Below are positions 29,215-40,199 of a DNA stretch of 64,000 nucleotides, piece by piece. How positions within the stretch are numbered: position 1 is the stretch's first letter; the number at the start of each line of letters is the position of its first letter. The notes under the pieces are model-generated. The model was not told where the DNA came from, ran no database searches, and saw nothing but the letters and a program-made list of their open reading frames with translations. Origin of the DNA: Cinclus cinclus (taxonomy: Eukaryota; Chordata; Aves; Passeriformes; Cinclidae); NCBI RefSeq assembly GCF_963662255.1, contig NW_026912212.1, positions 310,001-374,000 on the forward strand, given 5' to 3'. A program made the position numbers and the translations under genes.

Positions 29215-31894
29215 ATGTGAATCAGAATATAATACACCAATATTCCCAGTAAAGAAACCCAATGGGGATTATAGGCTAGTACAGGATCTAAGGGCAATAA
29301 ATAAAATAACTAGACATTTATCCAGTACACATTGTTGACATCTGTAAAAGAGATATATAAATGGTTTACTATAATTGATCTAAAAGATGCTTTCTTCTGC
29401 ATACCCTTGACAAAGAAAGTAGGAAACTGTTTGCCTTTGAGTGGGAAAATCCAGGAAATGGAAGAAAAACCCAGCTCACCTGGACATGACTACCCCAAGG
29501 ATTTAAGAACAGTCCGACCCTATTCAGAAACCAACTGGCAAAGGAACTAGAGATCTGGACCAAAGAGGGGCAAGTACTGAAAGACCAATACCTTTTGTTG
29601 CAGTATGTTGATGATATACTGATAGCAATAGAAGAAAAGGCAACCTGCATGAAGGGAACAATTGAGATTTTGAATTCACTGGGAATGGGAGGGTACCAAG
29701 TGTCTAGAGAAAAGGCACAAATTGCCCAACAGACTGTAATTTACCTGGGATGTGAAATCTCACAAGGACAGAGAAAACTAGGTACTAACCATATCCAAGC
29801 TATTTGTGCTATTCCAGAGCCCCAGAATCTTCACGAGCTGCGAATCTTCCTTGGAATGGCAGAGTGGTGTAGTCTGTGGATCAAGGACTATGAGCTAATT
29901 GCCAAACCCCTGTATGAAGCTCAAAAGACACAGCCCTTCACTTGGGGCAAACCACAGAAAGAGGCCTTGGTAAAATTGAAAGAAGCACTGACAATTGCTC
30001 CAGCATTAGGGTTACCTGATCTGTTTAAAGGCTTTCAGCTGTTTGTACATGAAAGGCTTCACCTGGCACTGGGAGTCCTGACTCAATGTTTGGGAAGCTG
30101 GAAAAGGCTGGTGGGCTATTTTTCCAAACAACTTGACAATGTAAGTGCCGGATGGCCTTCATGTCTGCGGGCAGTTGCAACCACTGTAATGTTGATACAA
30201 GAAACCAGGAAACTCACGATGGGAAGACACATAGATGTCTATGTGCCACACACGGTAACCACTGTTTTAGAGCAAAAGGGGGGGGACACTGGCTATCTCC
30301 AAGCAGGATGATAAAATTCCAGGTAATCCTGACCAAGCAGGATGATGTCACATTAAAGACAACTAACTTTTTGAATCTAGCCTGGTTCCTAGGTACCACA
30401 ACTGAAGAAGGCCCATTAGAGCATGACTGTGTAGAAGACCTAAAAGATGTCCCATTAGTGCAACCAGAGTGGGAGTTATTCACAGATGGAAGCAGCTTCA
30501 TGGGGAACTGAATCAGATACGCTGGATATGCGGTAACAACAATCAGTACAGTAGTTGAGGCAGAAGCATTACCACCAAACACATCTGCCCAAAGGGCAGA
30601 ACTGATTGCCTTAACCAGAGCACTAGAATTGAGTGAAGGGAAAAAAGAGAACATATGGACTGACTCAAAATATGCTTTTGGAGTAGTACATGTGCATGGA
30701 GCACTGTGGAAAGAAAGAGGACTGCTGTCTTCTCAGGGTATGCACATTAAACATCAAGACACAATCCTGCAACTAATAAAAGTAGTGCAAAAACCTGAGC
30801 AAATGGCAATTATACACTGTAAAGCACACCAGTCAAGAGGTTCTAAAATTTGTGAGGGAAATCGAAAGGCAGACTGGGCAGCCTGACAGGTTGCTCAAAA
30901 GGTGCAAACAGCAATGGCATTGATACCTTTAAAACTTAATGTATCTCAATTCAATTTGCCTCCAAAACCAAAATATGCAGAAGACAAGAGACTGGGACGT
31001 TTGCTGAATGCACAAAAGAATTCAGAAGGGTGGTATGTAACTACACAAGGGCAAACAGTGGTATTCCCCCCCCCCCCCCCCCCCCCTTAATAATATGAGA
31101 AATTTTACAAGTTAAACATAGTGAATGTCATTGGGGTGCAGAAGCACTGGTGAAATTGCTAAAACAAAATTTAATCTCAGTATGAATGTTAACAATGGCA
31201 AAATCAGTAATGACAAAATGTGAGATTTGCTTGAGAAACAACCCAGTGGCTAGACAACAGACACAGCTAGGAAGAATTCAGGTAGGGATAGAACCAGGAG
31301 ACTATTGGCAGGTAGATTTTGTAGAGTTACGAGAACCTCAAGGATACTCGATAATATCTCTTAATGGGGGTTGACACATTTTCTGGATGGCCAGAAGCCC
31401 TTCCCTGTCACTCAAACCAAGCAAAAGAAACAGCTGAATGGTTACTACAAGAGATCATTCCCAGATTTGGGGTGCCTATAGGGATATCATCAGATAGGGG
31501 CCCACATTTTATAGCCACAGTGGTAAAAGAGGTGAGTAGGTTGCTAGGAATAACCTGGGACATCCACACACCATGGAGACCCCAGTCAAGTGGACAGGTA
31601 GAGAGGATGAATCAGACATTAAAGAGGCAAATCAGTAAAATATGCCAAGAAGCCAAACTGCCATGGCCACAAACTTTACCCATAGCAATGCTGAGGATTT
31701 GGATAAAGCCTAGAAGTGGGATGTTAGTCAGTCCTTATGAGATATTGTATGGGAAACCATATGAATCTCCCGAACCTAATCCAAATGTATATGTCACAGG
31801 GAAGCAGGAAGTGCATAATTATGTTCTGTCTCTTGGGAAAACTTTAGCTCAGCTTTCGAGTGCCCTCATGTGGAATAGGCCACTGACTCTTTGA
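29215..31894 (+). pseudogene. pol: ERV-C pol remnant
   Basis: Reverse transcriptase starts near 29,215 (KKPNGDYRLVQDLRAIN in the frame), is broken by at least four stops to 29,590, then is open from 29,595 with YVDD intact. RNase H at 30,460-30,890 keeps TDGSS, a catalytic Glu region and WTDSKYAFGV. A 21-base C run at 31,066-31,086 disrupts the link to integrase. Integrase at 31,186-31,894 keeps CEIC, VDF, SDRGPHF and SGQVERMNQ, so the catalytic triad is visible in two frames. As a whole it cannot make a full protein. Motif style is gammaretroviral. Confidence 0.85.
31066..31086. repeat. Poly-C run
   Basis: About 21 C in a row inside the ERV-C pol, a likely site of length variation and assembly error. 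Confidence 0.9.
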
Positions 31895-32138
31895 GAATCC
31901 AGTTCATGACATCAATCTAGGAGACGACATGTACATTAAGACTTGGGACGAAGAACCATTAAAAGAAAGGTGGAGTGGACCCTACCAGGTGCTGTTGACC
32001 ACTTTTACAGCAGTCAAGGTGGCTGGAGTGGATCCCTGGATACACTATACCTGAGTGAAGAAAGTCTGTCCTGGACTGTGGACTGCACAAGCTGTAGGAC
32101 CAACAAAGCTGCAGATAAGATGTGTTTAATTGTTTTAA

Positions 32139-33768
32139 ATGATGTCAGGAATTGTGCCAATGCTCATTTTATGGTTATTAATATTAATGTCACCAGCTGG
32201 AATTAATGTTACTTTGGGATATGGAATGCAAAAGGATCAACTGACCACTCTTCATTCCAGAATGAAGAGGGAGGTCCAGGCAGAAACTCAGGTGATAAAA
32301 GTTTCCAATGCAATTTGGGCTGAGAATGTAATGATTGGATTAGTCAAAGACTTTGCCACAATGCAAAACACCAATACCGAAGGCAGCGGGAGACCTAATA
32401 AGCTGGGGAATCCTAACATCAAAATTATCTGAAGTACAAAAGAACAAAACAATGCATGTAAACAAGTACCACAGTCGAGGCAAATAATCAAGGAGACCTG
32501 GAAAGTAATAGGGGAATGGACGAGGCCTTTGAGAAAACAGGACTGTATTTCAAGTCATGGAAAGGTAGGACAAATCATAGAATAGTGGGTTGAAGATCAA
32601 AACCTTGCAAACTGGGAATGCTTCTTGCCACGCTACAAAAAGATTAAAGAGAATATCACAGAGACCACTCTTGTATGGAAGTGTGAGGAAAAAGATTGGA
32701 AAGGTCAAACAGAACCCTGGGACAGTGTGTGGTCCATGAGTATACTTCAGAAATTTCAATATACGGCAAATACCCCTTGGTGCATTAAAATGGGAAGGAC
32801 CTGAGAATGAAACAGATCCAGCAGTGATGAACACTGCCATTAGCAGTAGAATAAAGGCAGAAATAGTGAGTTGGTGGGCATGTAATAAAACTTATGATTG
32901 CACTTCTGACAACATAAAGGTAAAACAAATGCCACCACTAGCAGTAGCCTTGCAAATTGGTTGTGCCTGCAGAGGGATCAAACACAAACGAAGTAAAGTG
33001 AATTATAAGATAATAGTGGGATGTGGCAAGAGCACAATCCAAAGTCCAGGACAATTTGTATGGGCAACAAGTGATGGTACCTGGACAACACATCTGCCTG
33101 TAGATTTGGGAAAGTAAAAGAAATTACCTGGGCCTGCCTACTTTATGTCCAGTTTGGAAAAAATCCCCATTTAAAGGAAAACATGAACTTCTGCAGATAA
33201 GAACAAGATGAGAAGTTCCAGATCAGGATGAAACTTGGCAAGAACCCTCCAGTGGAGTGGAATTTGGGTGGGCCCGAGAGTCTTTATTCGGTCCTATAAC
33301 AAACTACCAAAATAGAGAAATGTTATATAAACTTACAGGTCAAGTAGATACACTAGAAAGAGTCACCCAGGAAGGATTTGAAGAACTAAATGTTCACTTA
33401 CAAGCAACCACAAAAATGACTTTACAAAACCGATTGGCCTTAGATACGTTACTCCTTAAAGAGCACGGGGCATGCGGATTTTTAAATGGACAAATTGATC
33501 ATTGCTGAATCCACATCCCAAACATAACTGCAGATGTAGAATATTATATCAATCAGTTGAAACAAATAAGGTATTAGGCACAGAAGAACAAAAGGACTTG
33601 ACTACGAGCTGGTTAGACAAAATCTTCAAAGGGTTAGGATGGAATGTGAGTTCATGGGTTAGGTCTATCATTGAGAATTTGGTAATCTTACTAATTATGT
33701 TCTTAGTGATTTGGTTAGTCTACAGAATCCTGAAAAGAGAAATACAGAAAAGGATATCCTGGAACTGA
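32139..33768 (+). pseudogene. env: ERV-C env remnant
   Basis: Begins with a hydrophobic leader (ILWLLILMSPAG) at about 32,150. Surface-protein pieces follow at 32,640-33,115 with several Cys and N-glycosylation sites (NKTYDC, IGCACRG). The transmembrane subunit at 33,257-33,768 has a heptad-rich stretch, LQNRLALDTLLLKEHGACGF (the conserved ectodomain segment) and a C-terminal membrane span near 33,650-33,720. At least three stops and shifts break it, including a stop straight after the Cys pair region. Confidence 0.75.
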
Positions 33769-33960
33769 AAGATAATGAAGACACTGACACAGGACAGAAA
33801 TCCACACCCATCATCTTCAGGTTCCTCGGTTTGTGACAACATCCATGACCATGGTTACAACAACCATGGATTTGAAGACGAACATCAAGTAAAAACTCGG
33901 AAGCCAAGAGGACTGTATCAAGTGAAAGCATTTGCACTTATTATAGTGAAGTAAAAATAC

Positions 33961-33976
33961 TTTCAAAGGGGGGAAA
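33961..33976 (+). other. Polypurine tract of ERV-C
   Basis: TTTCAAAGGGGGGAAA directly before the 3' LTR. Confidence 0.75.
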
Positions 33977-34433
33977 TGATAGCATAGGGTTAAAAATGTT
34001 TCCAAAATCATGGGAATTGTATAGATTCAGGTGATGGTAAGAAAGGTTGGGTCTGGTAGGCCTGGGAATGGGAACTAGGCCCTGGGAACAAATTAGATCA
34101 GGTGAAACTGCACCTGCGTAATCAACATATGATAAATGATACGACTGTATGGTAGTTGAATATAGTTGTTGTTTAATTGTAATAAGAATCACAAGAAAAG
34201 GTGTTTGGGGGACCTGATGAAAAGTACAATAATTCATGCTTGGATAAGATCAATGTATACAACAATATGAGTTTAATAATTAATATACAGTTACATAATT
34301 AAAAGGGTATAAAATCATGTTCATCTCAAATCCATGTCGGAGTCAGATTTGGGTTTGTAGCCCAGCTCCCAGAGCTTTTCAATAAATGCACCTGCATATA
34401 ATTATCCTGTGATTATGTGTTTCCACGCTAACA
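33977..34433 (+). repeat. 3' LTR of ERV-C
   Basis: Direct repeat of 26,561-27,022 with many single-base differences and small indels. 'gggtataaaatc' and an AATAAA signal are kept. Confidence 0.88.
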
Positions 34434-35215
34434 GGGTGGTTTCCCTCCCCCTTTCTTCCCTGGTGAATTGGATATTTAATATAGATTGTAATTCCATCCA
34501 ATTATACCTACTTAGTCTGAGGAATTGATCTAGTCTCTCAGATACCCCTGTAGGATCTTCCAATAGTTTTCCCATCTCTTTTTTTTAGTTTCTTACCTCC
34601 CCTGTGTTCAAGGGAACATTTACAAATCCAGTTAATTCAGTCTGTTGTCCCGCTAATGGGACTTCCCTCAGGGGGTAAAGGGGAGCCTTTGTGTCATTAT
34701 CTCCCTCCTCTCTGCTGATCCTATCGCTCCTGGTATTTCTTTGACTCCAGGGAGTCCTTTGAGCTATTGGAGTACCAGAAGGGGAGGGAGCAGAGACATT
34801 GGGGGGGGGTGGGGGGGGGTGGGAGGGTGGGGGGGTGTCTCCTGTATTTTTTGTATTTATATGGAGGTGGGAGATTATCAAGGAATTCCCAGGTAACCTT
34901 TTTTGTTATCCTCATCCTCTTTTTCCTTGAACGCACATCCCGAGAATGGTTTATGCTGTTCTGTCCACAGAGCAGCACAGTCACATTCCTCTCTCATAAA
35001 TGGTTCTTTACAAGCAACATATGTGTTTAATGCTCGACAAATCCACCCCTCAAACGATCTGAACATGGCCCAATACAGATTATCTCTACGGATCATTTCT
35101 TTGGTCCACTTTATTAAACAAATATTGAATCAATTTTTCTTTACTTTTTCATTTGTATAATTCCCTTGTGTCTCAACGTCATTCCCAAAGGGCTGCCCGG
35201 TGGTATTTCTGGCAA
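34434..35215 (-). pseudogene. gag: Gammaretrovirus-type gag fragment, minus strand
   Basis: The minus strand encodes matrix-like text (IPPGSPLG near 35,200; SFEGWICRALNTYV at about 35,050; EECDCAALW) and, after a Pro/His-rich stretch over a G/C run (34,800-34,845), APLYPLREVPL and FVNVPLNTGEVRN, the start of a capsid. The order is that of a gamma Gag. It is cut off at 34,434 by the ERV-C 3' LTR and carries several stops and shifts. It belongs to another element than ERV-C or ERV-D. Confidence 0.75.
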
Positions 35216-35515
35216 CCTACTGGTCGGGTTTTTTTTGTTTTTTAAATTTAAGAACTTTGACCCCTTCATGGGTAGTTTGGACTTAAAACCTTACTCTTTC
35301 TTTGTCCTATTTTTACCTCAAAGGAGTGTTTTGAGGTATTTGTGCTCCCCCTTGTATTCTGCCTCTCCATGGGTCAGGATGGGAAGGAATTCTGCCTCTA
35401 CCTGGGCTTGGGATGGGAAAAAGCAGCTTTTTCCCTCTGCCCCTCTGACTCCTGTGTTGCTCTCCCCCCTTTTTCCCCCCCAAGTCCCACCTCTGCCTGA
35501 GATGGGATGGAAAAA
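35216..35515. repeat. Imperfect repeat flanking ERV-D
   Basis: Three loose copies of a 'cctctacctgggatgggaaaa' type word at about 35,360, 35,397 and 35,490. A fourth lies beyond ERV-D at about 44,563-44,595, so ERV-D went into this short array. It may be leader sequence of the minus-strand gamma element. Confidence 0.5.
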
Positions 35516-36160
35516 TGTGGGAGTCCAGAGTCTTCCCCTGGCTTCCCTGGATGCCTCCAGACCCTCCAGGCAGGGGGCTCAGAGGGCTTGGTATAGTGCC
35601 CAAGACCCCTGGGGACTGGATTTTAGTCCCTGGAAAAAATTACCAACATTGCAGGAAGAATTACAAGTCACAAAAATTAAGTAGAGTATAAATTAGATTG
35701 TTAGAAGGCAGAAAAGTGAGTTTTTAGAAATGTTTATATTAGGGGCTTTAAAGCTAAGATGGAGGACTTTGGGCATGGTATGTCTTTTCTTCTTCTTCTT
35801 CATGTCATCCACCTTCTGAGTCAGGATGGCATTACTGGATTGGTTTGGGACAAAGTTGGACAGTGTAATAAAGGTGTCATGTGTTGGACAGTAATTGTAA
35901 ACATTAGGTATGTAATTTATAGTATAAAAGATACGTCCTGCCCCAAGGGCATGGAGAGTGTGCCTTGGATCAAGCTACTACACAGACCTCTGTTAGTTAA
36001 AGAATTTCTTAGATAAGAAAGAATAAACAACCTTGGAAACCACAGAAAACGGCTTCCTAATTCTTCTTCGGTGCTGGAGCTGGGAAAACTTGAACTCTAA
36101 ACCACCTAAATGTCCTGTTGTGGGTGATCTCCAGTTCAGGAAACCCCACAGACAGTGACA
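35516..36160 (+). repeat. 5' LTR of ERV-D
   Basis: Contains 'tagtataaaagat' (about 35,920) as TATA box and 'agaataaacaacc' (about 36,020) as polyadenylation signal. Ends GTGACA. Confidence 0.88.
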
Positions 36161-36162
36161 TC

Positions 36163-36180
36163 TGGCGTCCCTGGGTGGGC
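36163..36180 (+). other. Primer binding site, tRNA-Asn
   Basis: TGGCGTCCCTGGGTGGGC, complementary over 18 bases to the 3' end of tRNA-Asn including CCA. tRNA-Asn is an uncommon primer. Confidence 0.85.
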
Positions 36181-36413
36181 ATGGCTCACAAATGTGACCA
36201 CACACCCTGAATAACAGAGAGAGGCACACCACTGGAGAAGACTGCAGAAATTTTGACCTCTGCTGAGAGAAAGCCAGCTCCAGATTCGACTCGGAAGGGA
36301 GGAAACCCGGGAACTCCTCACCCCTGTGCCCGACTGGCCAGAGATCAGGAAAAACCGTCCAGCTCGACTTTGAAGACTTGCCTTTGGGTAAGACAGGTCA
36401 AAATTCAGAAACT

Positions 36414-39180
36414 ATGGGGGGTGGACTCAGTCAGGAACAAATAAGCCTTTTATCCACCTTAAAAGGTGTGGCATCTGCTCATCCCATCCCCATCTCAGAT
36501 AAAGAACTTAAGAATTTACTTTTGTGGGTCAGACTAAGGTATCCACATGCTGAAATAAATTTGTTATTTGAGCCAGGTTTTTGGCAGGAAATCAATCGTT
36601 CTTTGTTTCACTTAGCAACTCTAAGAGACAGGGAGGCAATAAAGCTTTTGTCTCCTGCCAGGATAATGCTAAAAGTCCTATCTCGCAGAAATGCGGGCTT
36701 ATCCATTTGTCAGAGGGCAATCTAAGGTCCTCACCTAGCCATCAGCTGGGGGAGCGAGGTTTTTTACCGTCTTGCCATCAGCAAGTGGAACAACAATGGT
36801 CTAGCCAGCAGCAGACCGTTACTGGTTATCAGCCAGTGGACGAACCTTGCTACCAGCAAGGTGCAATTAATATAGATGAAGGGCCTGAGGAAGGTCAAGG
36901 TATATGCCCTGAATTACTAGAATCTCCAGAATCACCCATTTTCCCTGAATTACCCACAGTACTTTATCCAAAGCCGGGAAAAATTAAGTTAGAAATATTT
37001 CCCAGCGTGTTAGAGCACCTAGACTTTCTTTTCTTTAGCCCTTCAGAAACCTTGTCCCCAGAAAGCGGGAGGGAGCTGCAGACGACTCCCGGGGAGGCAG
37101 GGGGGACAAGGGGGGAGGCGGGAAGCGCGAGAAAGGCAGATAATACCGCGGAAACAGCGGGGAGCGGAGCGGGCTCGGTGCGCGGCATTGCCGAGGTAGG
37201 CGGGACGCAGCCGTCCGCGGCGCCGACCGAGACGCGCGGATTGGCAGCGGCGGGGGGCAGAGCGGTCCCGGTCCCGGAGGCGGCGGGAAGGGCGGCCCAG
37301 ACCGCGGCGAGCGCGGCAGCGGCGGTCCCGGCCCCAAGTGCAGCGACGGGGATGGAGACCCCGGCCCCGGTAACGGCGGGCGCAACAGGGAGCGGCACAT
37401 GCGCGGTGATAGTAACACAGGCAGTGGATAGCGCTTGCGCGGTGCGTGCGAAACGCGGCGAGCATGCGCGGGAGACTCGAAACTCGGAAGTGTCAGCGAT
37501 AGGGACCGGGAACCCAGATACGGAGAGACGCCGTATAGGGCGTGGTAAAAACAAAGAAACCGCTCAGATGAGAGCCAATCAAGCTCGGAAGGGCATGAAT
37601 TCAGTGACAGCGATAGTGATTACGATAGGAGAGGAGGCATGTCCAAGAGCAGGGCAGCGTCTTCTGGGCAGAGAGGAGGCGCGGTCGGGACAGGAGTGGC
37701 CACACCCCCGGGGCTCTGCGAGTGGAGCCGGGGCGTGCCCAAGCAAAAGGTGTTTCCATGGACACAGACTTGGTCGAGCCTCGGTTGCCATGGCAACGGC
37801 AACAGAAAAGTAGATTGTTACAAACGTAGGCAGCAGCTCCATCTAGTGGCGGAACCCTAACATTACAAGACTTTTTTCCGATTTCTTATAAAAAATCGTC
37901 TTTTAAAAAGAAAATACAGGAAGTTCCTCATGAGCAACGGGATGATACATTATATATTACAGTGTCGGAGGGGATTCTGGCGTGGACAGCAGATGCCAGT
38001 GCAAATCAAGGACAATTGGTTACAATACCAAAAGATGTTTTTTAGGCTTTTTTACAGCAGATGGGAACAACTCTGGAATGTCGTCCAAAGATGAGGGCAG
38101 ATTTTCTACAGACTCTTCAGGCGACTCTTGAGTCACAGATGCTCGTTCCTCAGCCAGGACCAGGAACAACACAACAAAGAGTGCAGGTACCAGTGAGGCC
38201 CGTGAATAAAGCTGCAGCGTGGACACAAACACATCAGATGGCTCCTCTTTACAGGCCAATTTCCATGGAAGCACAGCCACCTGCAGCGCAGACATTAATA
38301 GATTGGGCACATATAAGGCTGAATCTAGCAAAAGATAATGTCCTGTGACTGGAACAGGTGACATCGCCATGCCAGTCAATTATGATGTCCAAGGGCAAAA
38401 TCCAAGGTGAGAAAGGTTGAATCATGAAGTAGTGAAATATTTAATTAAGGCAATCAGGGACAATGGACTGGGATCTTCATATTTCAAACAGCTTTTGAAA
38501 GGTACTTTTAATATATATGAGTTAACTCCGTACGATCTCAAGTCTCTTGTTTCTCTGATTCTCACAGACACAGAGGAACTCATCTGGGACAACAGATGGA
38601 GGAGGGCTCTGCAAGAACTGAGAACCAGATATCAAGGTGGGCCGAATGCAGCTCTCACCTTGGCAGAATTAGCAGGTGATCCTCCGAAAAACAATCCAGC
38701 TCAGCAAGCGAGACTTCCATGAGAAGTGTTAACAGATATCAAAGAAGCTGCATGCAAGGCAATTCTGCAAATTGCACTAGCAGGCATGCAGGACACAATT
38801 GATACAGACATCAGACAGGGCGTGTCTGAACCCTTCTCTTTATTCACAGACAGACTCACACAAGCCGTGAACAGGCAAGTCACTGATGAAGCAGCCAAAC
38901 CACATTTGTTAAAGAGTCTTGCATTTGCAAATGCCAATCAAGAATGCAAAAGAGTTATTAGTGCAATTCCTGGTCAGCCCTCTTTATCAGAAATGGTTGA
39001 AGCCTGGAATAAAGTATGCACTCCACAGCATATAGCTTCAAGAATACAAGAATAAATGGAACGAGTACTTCAAGCACAAAATGAAAACTTTGAGCAGGTT
39101 CTTGTGAATTTTAAAAAGAAAAATAACTCCCCTGAAGGACAATGCTACAATTGTGGGGGTTTTGGACATTTTAAAAAAAT
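36414..39180 (+). pseudogene. gag: ERV-D gag remnant with a GC-rich insert
   Basis: Starts at ATG 36,414 (MGGGLSQEQISLLSTL), a matrix domain open for 103 codons. A frame change near 36,650-36,720 leads into a second open frame that runs to 37,813. Its last ~780 bp (37,040-37,813) are very GC- and CpG-rich and code for Ala/Gly/Thr/Arg-rich text unlike the AT-rich rest. Capsid follows at 38,417-39,055 with a major homology region (RQGVSEPFSLFTDRL) and a stop at 38,720. Nucleocapsid near 39,140 has one CCHC knuckle, CYNCGGFGHFKK, whose last Cys is lost to a shift. At least five lesions in all. Confidence 0.8.
37040..37813 (+). other. CpG-island-like segment inside ERV-D gag
   Basis: Dense CpG (gcgcggcattgccg, gacgcgcgg, gcgcttgcgcggtgcg) in an otherwise AT-rich provirus. 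Contains NRF1-like GCATGCGC (about 37,461) and CATGCGCGG (about 37,402) and a perfect RFX X-box palindrome GTTGCCATGGCAAC at 37,784-37,797. The gag frame is open through it. Confidence 0.65.
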
Positions 39181-39332
39181 TGTCCTCAGCTTGCAAAGAC
39201 TGGCAAGCCATCAGAGCTTTGTCCAAGATGCAGGAGACGAAAGCATCTTGCAAGTGAGTGTTACTCTCAGACAGATGTTGATGAAAAACCATTACCCATT
39301 CCAGGAAACTTCGAAAAGAGTGCGGGTCGTCA

Positions 39333-40140
39333 ATGTGTGATGACAGAAGTAATGGCAATAACACAGGGAACAACAACAGCACAGACGGCACAATTGTTAG
39401 GGAACGTCAATCAGGCTCCCTCTGCAAGACGCTTGCAGGTGTCCCCTGTGGCCGAGAATTATTACCACCCAGAGCACAATGCATCCTGGCAGCTTCCAAA
39501 ATAATATGCTTCCTGAGTGGAGAGCAGAGATCGATACCTACAGGAGTCAGAGGATCTTCTCAGAAAAGGCAAGACTTTTTGATAATAGGTAGAGACAGAA
39601 ATAGTATTTTTGGTCTGATCATTTATCAGTCATTTCAGCAGAGTATAATGAAGATCTGACAGTTTTAGCTAGAGCTCTTCAGCCACCATTAACTATTCCA
39701 GAGAATACTCAGCAAAAGCAATTGCTTTGCCACCTCACCCACTGGAACATCAAGTTATGACAGCATTAGGCCAAGATCATCCTTATTATAATGATCATGT
39801 AGAAGTTCACACTACATGGCTGAAACACATAGGTCACAAACCAATTATTACTTGTGAGTTGACACATAATGACAAAAAACTAGTTATCACAGGAGTGCTT
39901 GATACAGGAGCAGACATCACACTTGTTTAATATATTTTCTGGCCAAGAGAATGGAATTTGGTAGTACCTTTGGGTCGAATCACAGGCATAGGAGGAAGCT
40001 CCGTATGTCTGCAAAGTGAGAATGCAATAGTAATCTCAGGGCCAGGAGGAAAACCAGCTATTACTCATCCTTTCATTGTGCAAAAGCCATTTACAGTATG
40101 GGGAAGAGACCTTTTGGCACAATAGGGCGTGAGTCTGAAA
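39333..40140 (+). pseudogene. pro: ERV-D protease remnant
   Basis: VLDTGADITLV at about 39,895-39,927 is the aspartic protease active site, followed immediately by a stop. Downstream, in the same reading, Gly-rich flap text (GIGGSS) and VWGRDLLAQ precede another stop near 40,123. Upstream 39,333-39,720 should hold the gag-pro junction, but stops cut it up. I cannot identify a dUTPase there. Confidence 0.7.
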
Positions 40141-40199
40141 GTAGATTTTTAGTGGGGCTCACTGTGGCACTCACAACACTGAATTTGACATGGAAGACT

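Larger units (their letters stand above)
26561..34433 (+). mobile_element. ERV-C: gamma-like provirus, degenerate
   Basis: LTRs 26,561-27,022 and 33,977-34,433 (TGATAGCATA...CGCTAACA) with many differences (roughly 6%), primer site, gag, pol and env remnants in order, and a polypurine tract before the 3' LTR. Pol (YVDD; SDRGPHF; CX-type integrase) and the capsid region with a gamma-type major homology region place it in class I. Every gene has several stops or shifts. The two outer flanks belong to different elements and show no target duplication. Confidence 0.88.

Noticed and set aside
34434..34460. Continuation of the ERV-L copy after ERV-C
   Set aside because: Only six bases (gggtgg) resemble the expected text; the following sequence is gamma gag on the other strand.
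39333..39720. dUTPase in the ERV-D pro region, as in betaretroviruses
   Set aside because: I looked for the GVIDADYRGEV-type motif and the Gly/Ser-rich end and saw neither.
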